64,000 nucleotides of DNA, taken from positions 124,001-188,000 of the forward strand of contig DATGZK010000021.1 in the NCBI GenBank assembly GCA_035489755.1, in the 5' to 3' direction. The notes below the pieces were generated by a model, which searched no databases, was not told the DNA's origin, and saw only the letters and a program-made list of their open reading frames with translations. This document shows positions 34,245 to 43,877 of this stretch, one piece after another. Position 1 is the first letter of the stretch; every line of letters begins with the position of its first letter. The position numbers were made by a program, and so were the translations under genes. The DNA is from UBA9160 sp035489755 (lineage in GTDB: Bacteria > Myxococcota_A > UBA9160).

Positions 34245-34715
34245 GACCCCGCAGGCGACGAAGCCTGCTACCCGCAGTGGGTCTCTGCGCAGTCACCCGC
34301 GTAGTCCGCAGGGGCTTCGACCGCCTGGCCCTCGCCGCGGACAGCACTGCGATGCCCTTCGCTCAGGCGTGGAGGGAATCCCGCGGACAGCCCCGCGCGT
34401 CTCAACCTCCGCCTTGAGGTCCGCGCGAAAGCCGCCCGCGGCACGGAGCGCGGCCTCGAAGCACGTGTTCGTCTCGGGAGCTTTTCTCCATCGCGGACGT
34501 GGCGGACAAAGGCGAGGGCGAATAGCCCTCAATGCCGGAGTCGGGGCCTCGATCCCACCGCGCGGAACACGCTACTGCAACCCGGGATGATCGATAGCGT
34601 GCCCGTCGGCGCGATCGATGCGAGGGTCGCATTCCGGAACTTCTACTCACGCGCCTCTGCGCGCGTCCGCTCTCACCCGCAGTCAAGCCGAGGCGAATTC
34701 TGTACAGGATCTGCG
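34245..34715 (-). pseudogene. Degraded duplicate of the 3' end of nrdJ
   Basis: This block aligns with two parts of the intact nrdJ at 37701-39455. About 34255-34350 corresponds to 37690-37790, and 34385-34660 to 38030-38280, so roughly 220 bases are deleted between them. The minus-strand end reads VEAPADYAGDCAETHCG and stop, against VEAPAEYAGDCAATHCT in the live gene. A one-base deletion near 34345 breaks the frame, and some 35 bases are inserted near 34540-34573. No start or catalytic region remains. It is clearly non-functional and probably an old partial duplication. Confidence 0.8.
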
Positions 34716-34963
34716 GTACCGGCGCGCGCAGGGGCCTCTCGAGGGCAACGGAAAGGCGGCCCGCCTGCGCATGCAGGATGCGGAAACGAAGGCCGCCTGC
34801 TTCACCGTAGTCCGGATCGGTTGCAACGGGTGATCTCACGTCATCTGCTTTCCGGCAAAACCTCACTCCACACGCCTTGATGTTGCCCAGTCTCCGCACA
34901 TCGCTCTTATCCCGACAGCTTCTACGACCGAGTAGCCCAAGGCAAAATTACTCCCGCAACCTC

Positions 34964-36934
34964 CTAAGCGTCGGCTACCCGCGCCGATCCCAAGGTTTCC
35001 GTGTCCGTCACCCATGCGGGCAGGAGACCCGTGAAGTGGGCCTCCGCCGAGACCCATACCAGGACGAGCGGTGCTATGTGCATCAGGAGCCGCGGTAAAG
35101 TCACCTGGATCAGCTGACCGACGTCCCACTGTGTAATCATGTACGCGACGCCAACCGTCCCCAGATACAGGACGGCGAAGGTGAGAAGGAAGCCGTGCCG
35201 TGCGGGTCCGTGTACCCCTCTGGCTTTCGGGAATAGCAGCGCCGCAAGCGAGCACCACCAAAGCGCACCCCAGAGGTCCGCCCTGAGAAGAAACTGCCCC
35301 GCGAATGAGCGGATAATCAAAGGCAGTCTCCTCGCCGCCACCATGGCGTTCGTACTGAATACCAATTCACGGAGGTCCTCGTTCGGAGTACCCACCAGGT
35401 GCGTCGGGAGCAGGCTGCGGTAGTGGAGCCAGGGCAGCAGCGCTACGCACACGCCCAGAGCTGCCAAAGCGACTGGGACCGTCCTCCTGAGCGGCCTTCG
35501 CCAGGGAGCGAGCGCACCTGCAAGGGTGAGGAAGCCGATCGCGGCTAGGGTCGCGCCCTCGCCCTTCGTGAAGGCGGCGAATGCCGCCATGAGGGACGCC
35601 ACCACAAGGTCGCACGGATGGCCGATCTGCAGGTAGCGCAGGAGATAGACTCCCAGTGCAGCCACGAAGTAGGCGAGCGGGAGATCCGCGTAGCCGCTGG
35701 CCGCGCCTCCATCAGCCAGCCCGATTACTGTGGGAATGGCCCCGAAAAGGGCGACTGCGGATAGGGCAAAGGATCGGCTCGCGAGCGGGCGAATCGCTGC
35801 GTAGAGGAGCGCCAGCAGGGAGAGATAGAAGGCTGGGAAGAGCAGCTTCATCCCCCGCTCGGTATAGCGGCCGGACATCTGGCAGACGAGCGCTTCGGCA
35901 AGCGGGATGAGGAGCGGATAGCGGCGGTGGCCGTCGGCGAGCTCAGGCCCGTATGTGTCCTGGGAGTAGATTCCTTCGTTGTGAAGGATCTGCTTGGTCT
36001 TCACTGCGAAGTTGGTCCGTGAGTCCCAGCTCAGCAGGGGCGAGCTCAGAGCGTCCGCCATGACGAAGAGGAACAAACCGCAGAGTAAGAGCAGCAACAG
36101 CCGGTCCATCTGCGGCAAGCCTCGAAGCCGTCGCCCGATTGCGAGCCCCGGAGATTGGTGGGAACCGCCTCGGCGACTACGCGCAACGAAAACGGCCGAC
36201 ACCGCGACGAGTACGGTGAGGAAGAAGATCACCCGCTGCGGGGTCAACGCCACGTGGCAGTAGGACAGGTAGAACAGCCCAAAGGTCGCGACCCCAATGC
36301 CCAGGCCGAAAGCTAAGCCCAAGGCCTCCCCCCCGGAAAGAGGGCGCGCGCGGCGGTACAAGACGAGGACGACGGCATATCCGATCAGCTCGATTCCGAT
36401 GATCGCGAGCGCGGCCAGAGCGACGTTGGCGAGGGACTCGGCGCCGATCCAAGGCTCGTCCGATCCAATGGCCTCGTGGGACCGCAAGCCTCGGCCCGGG
36501 TCGCCGACCGAACGGTCGAGCGTGGCGGGAGTCAGCGAGAAATCCGTGATGCCGTTCGGGCCGATCTCCAAAAACCAGTCGATCTTGTGAACCCGGATCC
36601 ACTCGTCCGATACCATCGCGCGCGCCACGTTCTGTTCCGGATAGAGGTCGAGGAGACGCGGGTAAGTCTCATAGTAGACGAGATCGAGGGGCAGAATGTC
36701 GTAGGAGACCCTTGCGAGAACCATAATCCGCGCATCCGCCCGCGTCTTGGTCAGAAGCGTTCGGATGAGAGGCTCGGCGTCGGGTTTGGTTCCGGCCTTG
36801 AGCACCGCGTCGCCCTGTCGCAGTGCGGTGATGGCCTGCCACTTGACCCGACGCAGGGAATCAACAAGCGTCGGAACGGAAAACATCGTCCCAGCAAGGA
36901 TGAGCGCGGCGAAGGCGCCGCGTGCCCACTTCAT
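34964..36934 (-). CDS. Large multi-pass membrane protein, GT39/ArnT-like
   Basis: 656 residues. One N-terminal helix, a ~130-residue extracytoplasmic segment (VKWQAITALRQGDAVLKAGTKPD ... TDFSLTPATL), then about a dozen helices. LLSWDSRTNFAVKTKQILHNEGIY after a helix recalls the first-loop Asp region of lipid-linked sugar transferases (GT39/GT83). SGYADLPLAYFVAALGVYLLRY and FAAFTKGEGATLAAIGFLTLAGAL are also typical of these. Probably transfers a sugar from a polyprenyl phosphate or is a related glycan protein. Lower third-position GC in places. Flanked by decayed DNA on both sides. Confidence 0.7.
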   Translation of the reverse strand: MKWARGAFAALILAGTMFSVPTLVDSLRRVKWQAITALRQGDAVLKAGTKPDAEPLIRTLLTKTRADARIMVLARVSYDILPLDLVYYETYPRLLDLYPEQNVARAMVSDEWIRVHKIDWFLEIGPNGITDFSLTPATLDRSVGDPGRGLRSHEAIGSDEPWIGAESLANVALAALAIIGIELIGYAVVLVLYRRARPLSGGEALGLAFGLGIGVATFGLFYLSYCHVALTPQRVIFFLTVLVAVSAVFVARSRRGGSHQSPGLAIGRRLRGLPQMDRLLLLLLCGLFLFVMADALSSPLLSWDSRTNFAVKTKQILHNEGIYSQDTYGPELADGHRRYPLLIPLAEALVCQMSGRYTERGMKLLFPAFYLSLLALLYAAIRPLASRSFALSAVALFGAIPTVIGLADGGAASGYADLPLAYFVAALGVYLLRYLQIGHPCDLVVASLMAAFAAFTKGEGATLAAIGFLTLAGALAPWRRPLRRTVPVALAALGVCVALLPWLHYRSLLPTHLVGTPNEDLRELVFSTNAMVAARRLPLIIRSFAGQFLLRADLWGALWWCSLAALLFPKARGVHGPARHGFLLTFAVLYLGTVGVAYMITQWDVGQLIQVTLPRLLMHIAPLVLVWVSAEAHFTGLLPAWVTDTETLGSARVADA

Positions 36935-37700
36935 GCGGGCCGACCGACGCGCTGCACGGACAACCCCACCGAGCGTGGCGAGTAAGCATCAGGTACGCAT
37001 CCAGGCAAACCGCTGCGCGATTTCCCTTGCGGCCCTCGGTCCCAGCCAAGGTCATCCAGAAGAAGCAAGAGGATTCGGAATGTCGCCAGACCCAGTCGAG
37101 ACGATCTGAAGGAACAAGGCGACCATTCCGGAGCCGAGACGTGGCTCGGGGACTCATTGAGCGGGAAGTGCATCCCCGGCGTCATGATCTCACTCCGCAG
37201 AAAAATGCCAACCGAGTCTAATCGAACGCACGTTCAAGACCCAGCCACGGAAAATGCTGCCTGCGCGCCGGTTCTGAGCATGGCGTCCGTCCGATCGCTG
37301 AGCTCATGAAGTTGTTGGGTCCAGGCGTGGAGGACCTCGATCCCGACCCAGTCGAGGCTGCATCCGAAAGGGGAAAGAGCCCAGAAGAATCAACCGGACG
37401 AAGCACCATGCAGGTTCAGGGACGCCACGTGGTCCCTTTAGGCACAGGGCAAGGAGCAAGTCACCGAGAGAACAAGCGTCCACGACCTTCAAGTGCACCT
37501 TCTGGGTCGGGGAACACGAGCTCTGATAAAGATTCCTGCATGGAGTGAACCCGGACGCGAAGCGTGGACCGCGCCAGTCCAGCCAACCTGTGCGGGCGAC
37601 GAGGGTAGCCCCGGGCCCTCGGTGCGCCCTAAAGCGGCGTCCCCTGATCCCTTGCGGTTGAGACGGTGCAAGCTGCGACCCCGAACCGCACCTTGGTCTG
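36935..37700. other. 766-base stretch without recognised gene
   Basis: Between the GT39-like gene start and the nrdJ stop I see only short frames without family motifs or ribosome-binding sites. It must hold the promoter of the GT39-like gene near 36935-37050. Its sequence near the nrdJ stop resembles that flanking the nrdJ fragment at 34.25 kb only within the gene, not beyond. Confidence 0.4.
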
Positions 37701-39455
37701 CTATGTGCAGTGGGTCGCTGCGCAGTCGCCCGCGTACTCTGCAGGGGCTTCGACCGCCTGGCCCTCACCGCGTACCAGCACCGCCACTCCCTTGCAGCCC
37801 TCGCGGAAGACCGTCACCCCCTTGAGCCCGCGGCGCCACGCCGACGTGTAAATCGCTTGCACGTCGTCCGGCGTGGCCGCAGCCGGCAGATTGATCGTCT
37901 TCGAAACCGCGTTGTCGACCTGCTCCTGGAAGGCCTGCTGAATCGAAAGGTGCCACTCCGACGCGATGTCGGGCGCGGTGGGAAAGAGTCGCCGGATCTT
38001 CTCGGGCACGGACGCCATGCCGCGCACAGTCCCGCGCGCCTGAACCTCCGCCACGAGGTCTGCGCTCCAGCAGCCCGCGGCGCGGAGTGCGGCCTCAAAG
38101 CGCGGGTTTGTCTCGGGGAGTTTTTGTCCATCGAGGACGTGGCGCACGAAGGCGAGGGCGAAGTACGGCTCAATGCCGCCACAGCAACCCGCAATGATCG
38201 AGAGCGTGCCGGTCGGCGCGATCGATGTGAGGGTCGCATTCCGGAGCTTCTGCCCACGCGCCTCTGCGCGCGAGCCGGTGTAGTTGGCAAACATTCCCCG
38301 CTCGTTTGCCAGGGTCTCTGAGGCACGCTCGGCTCGGGCGCGGATGCGGCGCATCACCCGGCCCGCCGTCTCGACCGCGACCTCGGAATCGTAGGGAATG
38401 CCAAGCTCGACCAAGAAATCCGCGAATCCCATCACACCGAGTCCAATCTTTCGGTTCGCACGCGTGATGTCTGCAATCTCGGGATACGGATAGCGGCTGA
38501 CTTCGATCACGTCGTCCAGGAAGCGTACGGCGAGGTCCACCGTGGCATCGAGCCGCTCCCAGTTGATGGCACCCTTCTCGACGAAGGCGTCAAGGCGGAT
38601 GGAGCCGAGGTTGCACGCCTCGTTCGGGAGAAGCGGGAGCTCACCGCAGGGGTTCACCGTGGTGAGCGTGCCAAGCTTGGGCGTCGGATTGTCGCGGTTA
38701 ATGGCCTCGAGGAAGAGGACGCCGGGGTCGCCGCTCGCCCATGCGTGCTCCGCAATCTCACGAAGCAGCGCAGCCGCATCGACGCGTTCCACCGCCCTGC
38801 CCGTCCGCGGATTCACGAGTCCGATCGATCCCCCCGAGGTAGCAGTCCGCCAGAACTCGTCGGTCGTGGTGACGGAAAGGTTGAAGTTTGTGTAGCGGGT
38901 GGGGTCCGACTTGCAGCGAATAAACTGCCGCACGTCGGGATGGTCGATGCGCAGGACTCCCATGTTGGCGCCGCGGCGGCGCCCACCCTGTTTGATGACG
39001 GCCGTTGCGGCGTCGAAAACGCCGAGGAAGGAAACCGGGCCCGACGCGATGCCGTGCGTCGCGCGCACGACGTCCCCTTCGGGCCGCAGCCGTGAGAAGT
39101 CGAAGCCTGTACCGCCGCCTGACTGGTGAATCCCCGCCATACGCTTCAAGGTCTCAAAGATTCCGTCCAGTGAGTCCTCGAGCGGCAGCACGAAGCAGGC
39201 AGCCAGCTGGCCGACGGGGGTGCCGGCGTTCATGAGGGTGGGCGAGTTGGGGAGGAACTCGAGCCGGTGGATGGCCTCCCGGAACCGGTCGAACCAGGGC
39301 TCGGGAGCGCCGCCAAACGCGCGCTCCGCCTCGGCCACGGCTCCCGCCACTCGTGTGCAGAGGTCGTCGAATCCCTCGACAACCCGGCCAGCCTCATCCT
39401 TGAGTAGGTACCGTGCCTCGAGCACGCAGGTCGCATTCTTGGAGAGGGCAGGCAT
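37701..39455 (-). CDS. nrdJ: Adenosylcobalamin-dependent (class II) ribonucleotide reductase
   Basis: 584 residues from ATG 39455. Motifs: FLPNSPTLMNAGTPVGQLAACFVLPLEDS with a redox Cys, HQSGGGTGFDFSRLRP, the radical-site loop NPCGELPLLPNEACNLGS, NRKIGLGVMGFADFLVELGIPYDS, APTGTLSIIAGCCGGIEPYFAL, and the late AVSKTINLPAAATPDDV. The C-terminus ends DCAATHCT, giving a Cys pair that may shuttle electrons. No ATP cone is visible at the N-terminus, so allosteric control may be reduced. It makes deoxyribonucleotides with or without oxygen. A damaged partial copy lies 3 kb away. Confidence 0.93.
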   Translation of the reverse strand: MPALSKNATCVLEARYLLKDEAGRVVEGFDDLCTRVAGAVAEAERAFGGAPEPWFDRFREAIHRLEFLPNSPTLMNAGTPVGQLAACFVLPLEDSLDGIFETLKRMAGIHQSGGGTGFDFSRLRPEGDVVRATHGIASGPVSFLGVFDAATAVIKQGGRRRGANMGVLRIDHPDVRQFIRCKSDPTRYTNFNLSVTTTDEFWRTATSGGSIGLVNPRTGRAVERVDAAALLREIAEHAWASGDPGVLFLEAINRDNPTPKLGTLTTVNPCGELPLLPNEACNLGSIRLDAFVEKGAINWERLDATVDLAVRFLDDVIEVSRYPYPEIADITRANRKIGLGVMGFADFLVELGIPYDSEVAVETAGRVMRRIRARAERASETLANERGMFANYTGSRAEARGQKLRNATLTSIAPTGTLSIIAGCCGGIEPYFALAFVRHVLDGQKLPETNPRFEAALRAAGCWSADLVAEVQARGTVRGMASVPEKIRRLFPTAPDIASEWHLSIQQAFQEQVDNAVSKTINLPAAATPDDVQAIYTSAWRRGLKGVTVFREGCKGVAVLVRGEGQAVEAPAEYAGDCAATHCT

Positions 39456-39876
39456 CCGCGGCAGCTTAGACGTGGCCCGAGAGGCACACCAGCCAGGGCC
39501 GCGCGCAGCGTGGCGGGCAGGCTCACGCAAGGGGCATCGATCGCGCGCGTTCCCTGCGCATCCCGTCCTCAGAGTTTCGGGAACGTCTTCGGATCGATCC
39601 GCGGAGGAGGATCTTCCCGACGGAGAGGGCTGCTCAAGAGATCCCGCCTTCTGACTGGCTCAAGCGGAACGGGCTACCCGCCTTTTGGTGCCTTCTCAGG
39701 GCGAGGAGCTCAAGGGAACTCTCGTCCTTTCGTGGGTCGGGGAGCAGCAGAAATGGACGGACTACGCGCACGCAAGCGTGGGGTCATCGCGCCGATGCAC
39801 CCTCTCCGGCCCCGCCGCGCCGCGTGTCCGCGCTACACTCGGCGCTCGGCGCACACCTACAGCGTTGGAGAAGAGC
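39456..39876. other. 421-base intergenic stretch between divergent genes
   Basis: This separates the divergent nrdJ and MaoC-family genes and should contain both promoters. No cobalamin riboswitch could be recognised by eye upstream of nrdJ. GGAGGAGG occurs at about 39601-39608 without a following start codon in a good frame. Confidence 0.4.
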
Positions 39877-40998
39877 TTGGCACAGACCCTTCGCGTCGCT
39901 CGCAAGATCACCGGCCACCATCTCGAAGATTTCCGCCTCGGCCAGATTTTCCGGCACAAGGGCGGAAAGACGATCAACGAGGGCCTGTTCAGCACCTTTA
40001 CAGAGTTCACGATGACTACGAATCCGCTTGCCAAGAACGCGCGCTACGCGCGGGCCTATGGCTTCCCTGGGCTCGTTGTACCGCCCGGCCTTGTGATGCT
40101 GGTCGCGTTTAGCCAGACCGTGGAGGACGTCTCGGAAAACGCCCGCGCGAACCTCGAATACATCGACATGCAGTTTGGTGCGCAGGTCTACGTCGGCGAC
40201 ACGGTCGAGGTGGAGACTAAGGTGCTCGGTGTGAAGCCGTCCTCCAGCAACCCGAAGCTCGGGGTGGTTCACGTCCAATCGACGGCCCGCAAGAACGTAG
40301 GTGAAGGGGACGAGGCCATCGTCATGACCTGGCAACGCAAGGTGCAGGTCTGGAAACGCGATGAGGCGGCGTCCGTCGACGAGGGCGAGGTCGCGCCGGA
40401 TGAGGTGGACTGCACGCTCTGGCTCCCACCCTACCAGGCCGGCCGCGACTACAAGGCGCTCGCACACCTATCGAGCCACGACACCTATTTCGAGGATTTT
40501 GAGCTGGGGACCCGGATCGAGCATTGGCGCGGCCGCACCATGACCGATGAGCATATCCATCTCACGGCAATCCTCGACAACACGAGCCAGGTGCACTGCA
40601 ACCAATTCCTAATCGATCAGAACCCGAAGCAGTATGTGGGCGGCCGCCTCATCATCTTCGGTGGGATCCCGTTCGTCCTGTGCCTTGGTCTTTCCTGCCC
40701 CGATGTAGGAGACAACGCGCTTGGGGACCTCCTCTACAAGACGGGGCGGCATACGGCGCCCCTTTTCGCGGGGGACACGGTCTTCGCAGCCACGGAAATC
40801 CTCGGCAAGCGCGACTACCCGGGCCGCACGGACGTGGGCGTCCTCGCGACACGGCTCCTGGGACACAAGTTCGAGCGGGTAAAGGACGGCGAGAAGCTCG
40901 ATGGCGACGCCGCAGAGGCACCTGCTGGATTCAAGAAGACCCGAATCTTTGAGCTCGAGCGCGAGCTCGTTGTGAAGCGGCGTAGCCACTATGCCTAG
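39877..40998 (+). CDS. MaoC-family dehydratase (mesaconyl-CoA hydratase-like)
   Basis: 373 residues from TTG 39877, which has GGAGAAG three bases upstream and yields AQTLRVARKITGHHLEDFRLGQIFRH. Two hot-dog halves: the first with GLFSTFTEFTMTTNPLAKNARYARAYGFPGLVVPPGLVM, the second with DDFxxGT-like FEDFELGTRIEHWRGRTMTDEHIHLTAILDNTSQVHCNQFL, where Asp and His form the hydratase site. Length and two-domain layout resemble mesaconyl/beta-methylmalyl-CoA hydratases. The acyl-CoA dehydrogenase follows nine bases on, so the two steps are probably consecutive. Confidence 0.83.
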   Translation: MAQTLRVARKITGHHLEDFRLGQIFRHKGGKTINEGLFSTFTEFTMTTNPLAKNARYARAYGFPGLVVPPGLVMLVAFSQTVEDVSENARANLEYIDMQFGAQVYVGDTVEVETKVLGVKPSSSNPKLGVVHVQSTARKNVGEGDEAIVMTWQRKVQVWKRDEAASVDEGEVAPDEVDCTLWLPPYQAGRDYKALAHLSSHDTYFEDFELGTRIEHWRGRTMTDEHIHLTAILDNTSQVHCNQFLIDQNPKQYVGGRLIIFGGIPFVLCLGLSCPDVGDNALGDLLYKTGRHTAPLFAGDTVFAATEILGKRDYPGRTDVGVLATRLLGHKFERVKDGEKLDGDAAEAPAGFKKTRIFELERELVVKRRSHYA

Positions 40999-41007
40999 GA
41001 GCGTCCC

Positions 41008-42264
41008 ATGATTGAGTGGTCAGAATCACAGCTCATGATCCGCGACGCCGTCCGCAAGTTTGTCGAGGCCGAGATCAAGCCTCGCCTAGAAGAGCTTGAG
41101 CACGGCGATACCCCGCCCTACGACGTGCTCCGCAAGATGATCCGGACCTTCGGGATGGATGAGATGGCGCGGGCGCGATTCAAGCATCAGATCGAGCGCG
41201 ACAAGGCTGTGGCCGCCATGAGAGAGCGCGGCCAAGCCCCTGCAGCACAGGAGAAAAAGCCGCGCGCCGATGGCGGCGACTCGGCTGCGATGCAGATCAT
41301 TCCGATCATCGAGCTCTGCCGCTTCTGTCCCGGGCTCGTGACCGCGATGGGCGTTTCGATGGGCCTTACCGCGGCGTCCATCATGAGCAAGGGCACCATC
41401 GCACAGAAGGAGAGGTGGGCCCTCCCGCTGCTCACGATGGAAAAAATCGGCGCCTGGGCGATTACCGAGCCCGGCTCGGGTAGCGACGCCTTCGGTGGCA
41501 TGAAGGCTGTCGCGCGGCGCGATGGAAGCGGTGGGTACCTGCTCCAGGGCAACAAGACCTTCATTACCAACGGGCCCTACGCCGACACGATTGTCTTCAT
41601 CTGTAAGCTCGACGAGCCGGGTGTGGATCCCAAGAACCGAAAGATCCTCCATTTCGTGCTCGACAAGGGCATGCCCGGCCTCGTGCAGTCAAAGCCCATG
41701 CGCAAGATGGGTCTTCACAGCTCCCCCACGGGCGAGCTCTTCCTCCAGGACGTCCGCGCCGAGATGGGCCGCCTCCTCGGCGAGAGCGAGGAGCGCGCCG
41801 CCGCGGCGGGCCGCGCCGGAGCGAAGGACACTTTTTCGATCGAGCGCTCGGGGGTCGCAGCGATGGCCCTCGGAATCATCGAGCGCTGCCTCGAACTCTC
41901 GCTCGGTTATGCCAAGAGCCGCGTACAGTTCGGCCGACCCATCGGCGAGTTCCAGCTGATCCAGGAGAAGATCGCCGGAATGGAAGTCGCGCGAATGAAC
42001 GTTCAGAACCTCGTGTTCCGGCACATCGAGCTTGTTGCGCAGGGTAAGCAGATGACCCTCGCCGAGGCATCTGCGATGAAGCTCTACTCCGCACGGGCCG
42101 CGACCGAAGTTGCGCTCGAGGCCGTGCAGCTCTTCGGCGGGAACGGCTATATGGCCGAGTACCACGTCGAGCAGCTCTGCCGCGACGCCAAAGTGCTTCA
42201 GATCTACGCCGGTACCGACGAGATCCAGATCTCGCAGATTGCACGCAGCCTGCTCGCAAGCTGA
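41008..42264 (+). CDS. Acyl-CoA dehydrogenase family protein
   Basis: 418 residues. The FAD fold shows GAWAITEPGSGSDAFGGMKAVARRD, NKTFITNGPYADTIVFICKL and SKPMRKMGLHSSPTGELF. The conventional C-terminal Glu position reads IYAGTDEIQ (Ala), so the base is probably the Glu of FSIERSGVAAMALG, as in isovaleryl/long-chain enzymes. A charged insertion (RERGQAPAAQEKKPRADGGD) lies near residues 72-92. Electron acceptor ETF. It forms a pair with the MaoC-family hydratase upstream. Substrate unknown; a C5 or longer branched acyl-CoA would fit the pair. Confidence 0.89.
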   Translation: MIEWSESQLMIRDAVRKFVEAEIKPRLEELEHGDTPPYDVLRKMIRTFGMDEMARARFKHQIERDKAVAAMRERGQAPAAQEKKPRADGGDSAAMQIIPIIELCRFCPGLVTAMGVSMGLTAASIMSKGTIAQKERWALPLLTMEKIGAWAITEPGSGSDAFGGMKAVARRDGSGGYLLQGNKTFITNGPYADTIVFICKLDEPGVDPKNRKILHFVLDKGMPGLVQSKPMRKMGLHSSPTGELFLQDVRAEMGRLLGESEERAAAAGRAGAKDTFSIERSGVAAMALGIIERCLELSLGYAKSRVQFGRPIGEFQLIQEKIAGMEVARMNVQNLVFRHIELVAQGKQMTLAEASAMKLYSARAATEVALEAVQLFGGNGYMAEYHVEQLCRDAKVLQIYAGTDEIQISQIARSLLAS

Positions 42265-42421
42265 GGCGGCTGTTCTGTGGGGGTCACTTCGAGAGCAGCG
42301 ATTCGATCTCTCGCGCGGCGGCTGGGGACACCCGCCATCGGTGATCTGGTCGATCAAACGGCGCGCGGCACCAAGGCGGGCGGCCCGAGCATCTCCACAG
42401 GCTTGTGCCGGAGCTCCGTGT

Positions 42422-43831
42422 TCAGCTCGCGCCGCGGCGCCACAGCACCGCGGGCAGCGTGCGCAGGAGCAGGCGCAGATCGCTTAGCAGCGACCAACTG
42501 TCGATGTAAAGAAGGTCGAGCTTCATCCATTCGGTGAAACGGATCTCGTTGCGACCGCTCACTTGCCAGGAGCAAGTGAGGCCCGGACGCATCGACAACC
42601 GCCGCCTCTCGGTCGGCTCGTACTTCACCACCTCGTCGGGCGTCGGGGGGCGAGGGCCCACCAGGCTCATGTCGCCGCGGAACACGTTCCAGAGCTGAGG
42701 AACCTCGTCCATACTAAAACGGCGTAGCCAGCGCCCGACGCGCGTCACCCGCGGATCGTGCGCGATCTTGAAGACGGGGCCGTCCATCTCGTTGAGGTGC
42801 AGAAGCTCGACCTTCCGCCTCTCAGCGTCGACGCACATGGTCCGGAGCTTGAGCATTTGGAAGCGCCGACCATTGAGTCCGCAGCGCACCTGGCGGAAGA
42901 AGATCGGACCGGGCGAGTCCAGGCGGATCGCCAATGCGGCGACGGCTAAGAGGGGTCCTGCAAGCACGATCCCAATCGCAGCCCCTACAATGTCGATTAG
43001 ACGCTTCAGCGCCAGTTCCACCTCATTGTGGTGGACTGGTGCGAAGCTCAAGGCCGCGAGTGCGTCGAAGTAGCGCAGCTTTGGCGCGGGGAGGTGATCG
43101 CCAAAGAGGTCGGTGAGCAGCGTGACCGGGACACCGATCGTGGCGCAGACGTGCACCACTGGCGCGATGGTCGGGAGCATTGAGAGCGGGCAGGCGATCA
43201 GCGCTTCGTCGATGGCTTCATCTCGCAGCAGCTCCGGTACTTCAATGAACTTGCGCACTCGCTCGGGACCGACGCAGGGTCCCCCCTCCAGTTCGTCGTC
43301 ATCGACGAAAGCCACAATCCGGAGCCCCCATTCCGGGTGGCTCGCAATCACCTGCTCGACGTAGCGCGCGCGGGGTCCTGAGCCGATCACGAGGAGGTTG
43401 CGGTAGTTGGCGCCCGCCCGGCGAGCGACGCGCACGGCGCCAAAACTGACGATCCGGATTGTGGCAAGCACCGCGAAGTTCGCGAGTCCGAACGCAAGGG
43501 GAAACAAAGGGGCGACCGGCGCTGCGATCGCGAACGCCACCGTCGAGAGCACGACGACGCTCGCGGCGCTCGCCGCCGCAAGTGGGCGCAGCACGCTCAA
43601 GAGGTCCTCGTACCGGTGGGAGGCGTACATCCCGAAGCGGTCTAAGACGAGGGGCCACGCGAGGCAGGCCAGGAAGCCCAGCGCCTCGAACGCGAAAACA
43701 ATGGCTTGAGGCCGCGCGAGCGGATCGCGCATTATTGGCAGATACGCGAGCCCCGCGAAGGTGAGGCCGGAGGCCCCAATATCGGTCGCGAGCAAGAAGT
43801 GATGAATGCGCCTTGCGTGCTGCTTCAGCAT
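42422..43831 (-). CDS. Polyprenyl-phosphate sugar-1-phosphate transferase (priming enzyme)
   Basis: 469 residues. Four N-terminal helices, a CoA-binding-like Rossmann domain (RNLLVIGSGPRARYVEQVIASHPEWGLRIVAFVDDD), a fifth helix (GAAIGIVLAGPLLAVAALAIRLDSPGPIFFRQVRCG), and the catalytic domain with KLRTMCVDAERR, TRVGRWLRRFSMDEVPQLWNVFRGDMSLVGPRPP and RPGLTCSWQVSGRN. This is the WbaP/PssY/EpsB-type enzyme that starts exopolysaccharide repeat synthesis by loading a sugar phosphate on undecaprenyl phosphate. It opens the polysaccharide locus and is divergent from the secretion-ATPase operon. Confidence 0.93.
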   Translation of the reverse strand: MLKQHARRIHHFLLATDIGASGLTFAGLAYLPIMRDPLARPQAIVFAFEALGFLACLAWPLVLDRFGMYASHRYEDLLSVLRPLAAASAASVVVLSTVAFAIAAPVAPLFPLAFGLANFAVLATIRIVSFGAVRVARRAGANYRNLLVIGSGPRARYVEQVIASHPEWGLRIVAFVDDDELEGGPCVGPERVRKFIEVPELLRDEAIDEALIACPLSMLPTIAPVVHVCATIGVPVTLLTDLFGDHLPAPKLRYFDALAALSFAPVHHNEVELALKRLIDIVGAAIGIVLAGPLLAVAALAIRLDSPGPIFFRQVRCGLNGRRFQMLKLRTMCVDAERRKVELLHLNEMDGPVFKIAHDPRVTRVGRWLRRFSMDEVPQLWNVFRGDMSLVGPRPPTPDEVVKYEPTERRRLSMRPGLTCSWQVSGRNEIRFTEWMKLDLLYIDSWSLLSDLRLLLRTLPAVLWRRGAS

Positions 43832-43847
43832 CAGTCCCTCTACCGTT

Positions 43848-43877
43848 CAGTTGCGCACGAATCAGTTACGCACGAAT
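43848..43877. repeat. Tandem 15-base direct repeat before the priming transferase
   Basis: CAGTTGCGCACGAAT (43848-43862) is followed immediately by CAGTTACGCACGAAT (43863-43877), one mismatch. It lies 17 bases upstream of the priming-transferase start. A pair of regulator-binding half sites or a small duplication are both possible. Confidence 0.55.

Noticed and set aside
34618..34833. 72-codon plus-strand frame across the nrdJ fragment
   Set aside because: It overlaps the clear nrdJ duplicate on the minus strand and has no domain.
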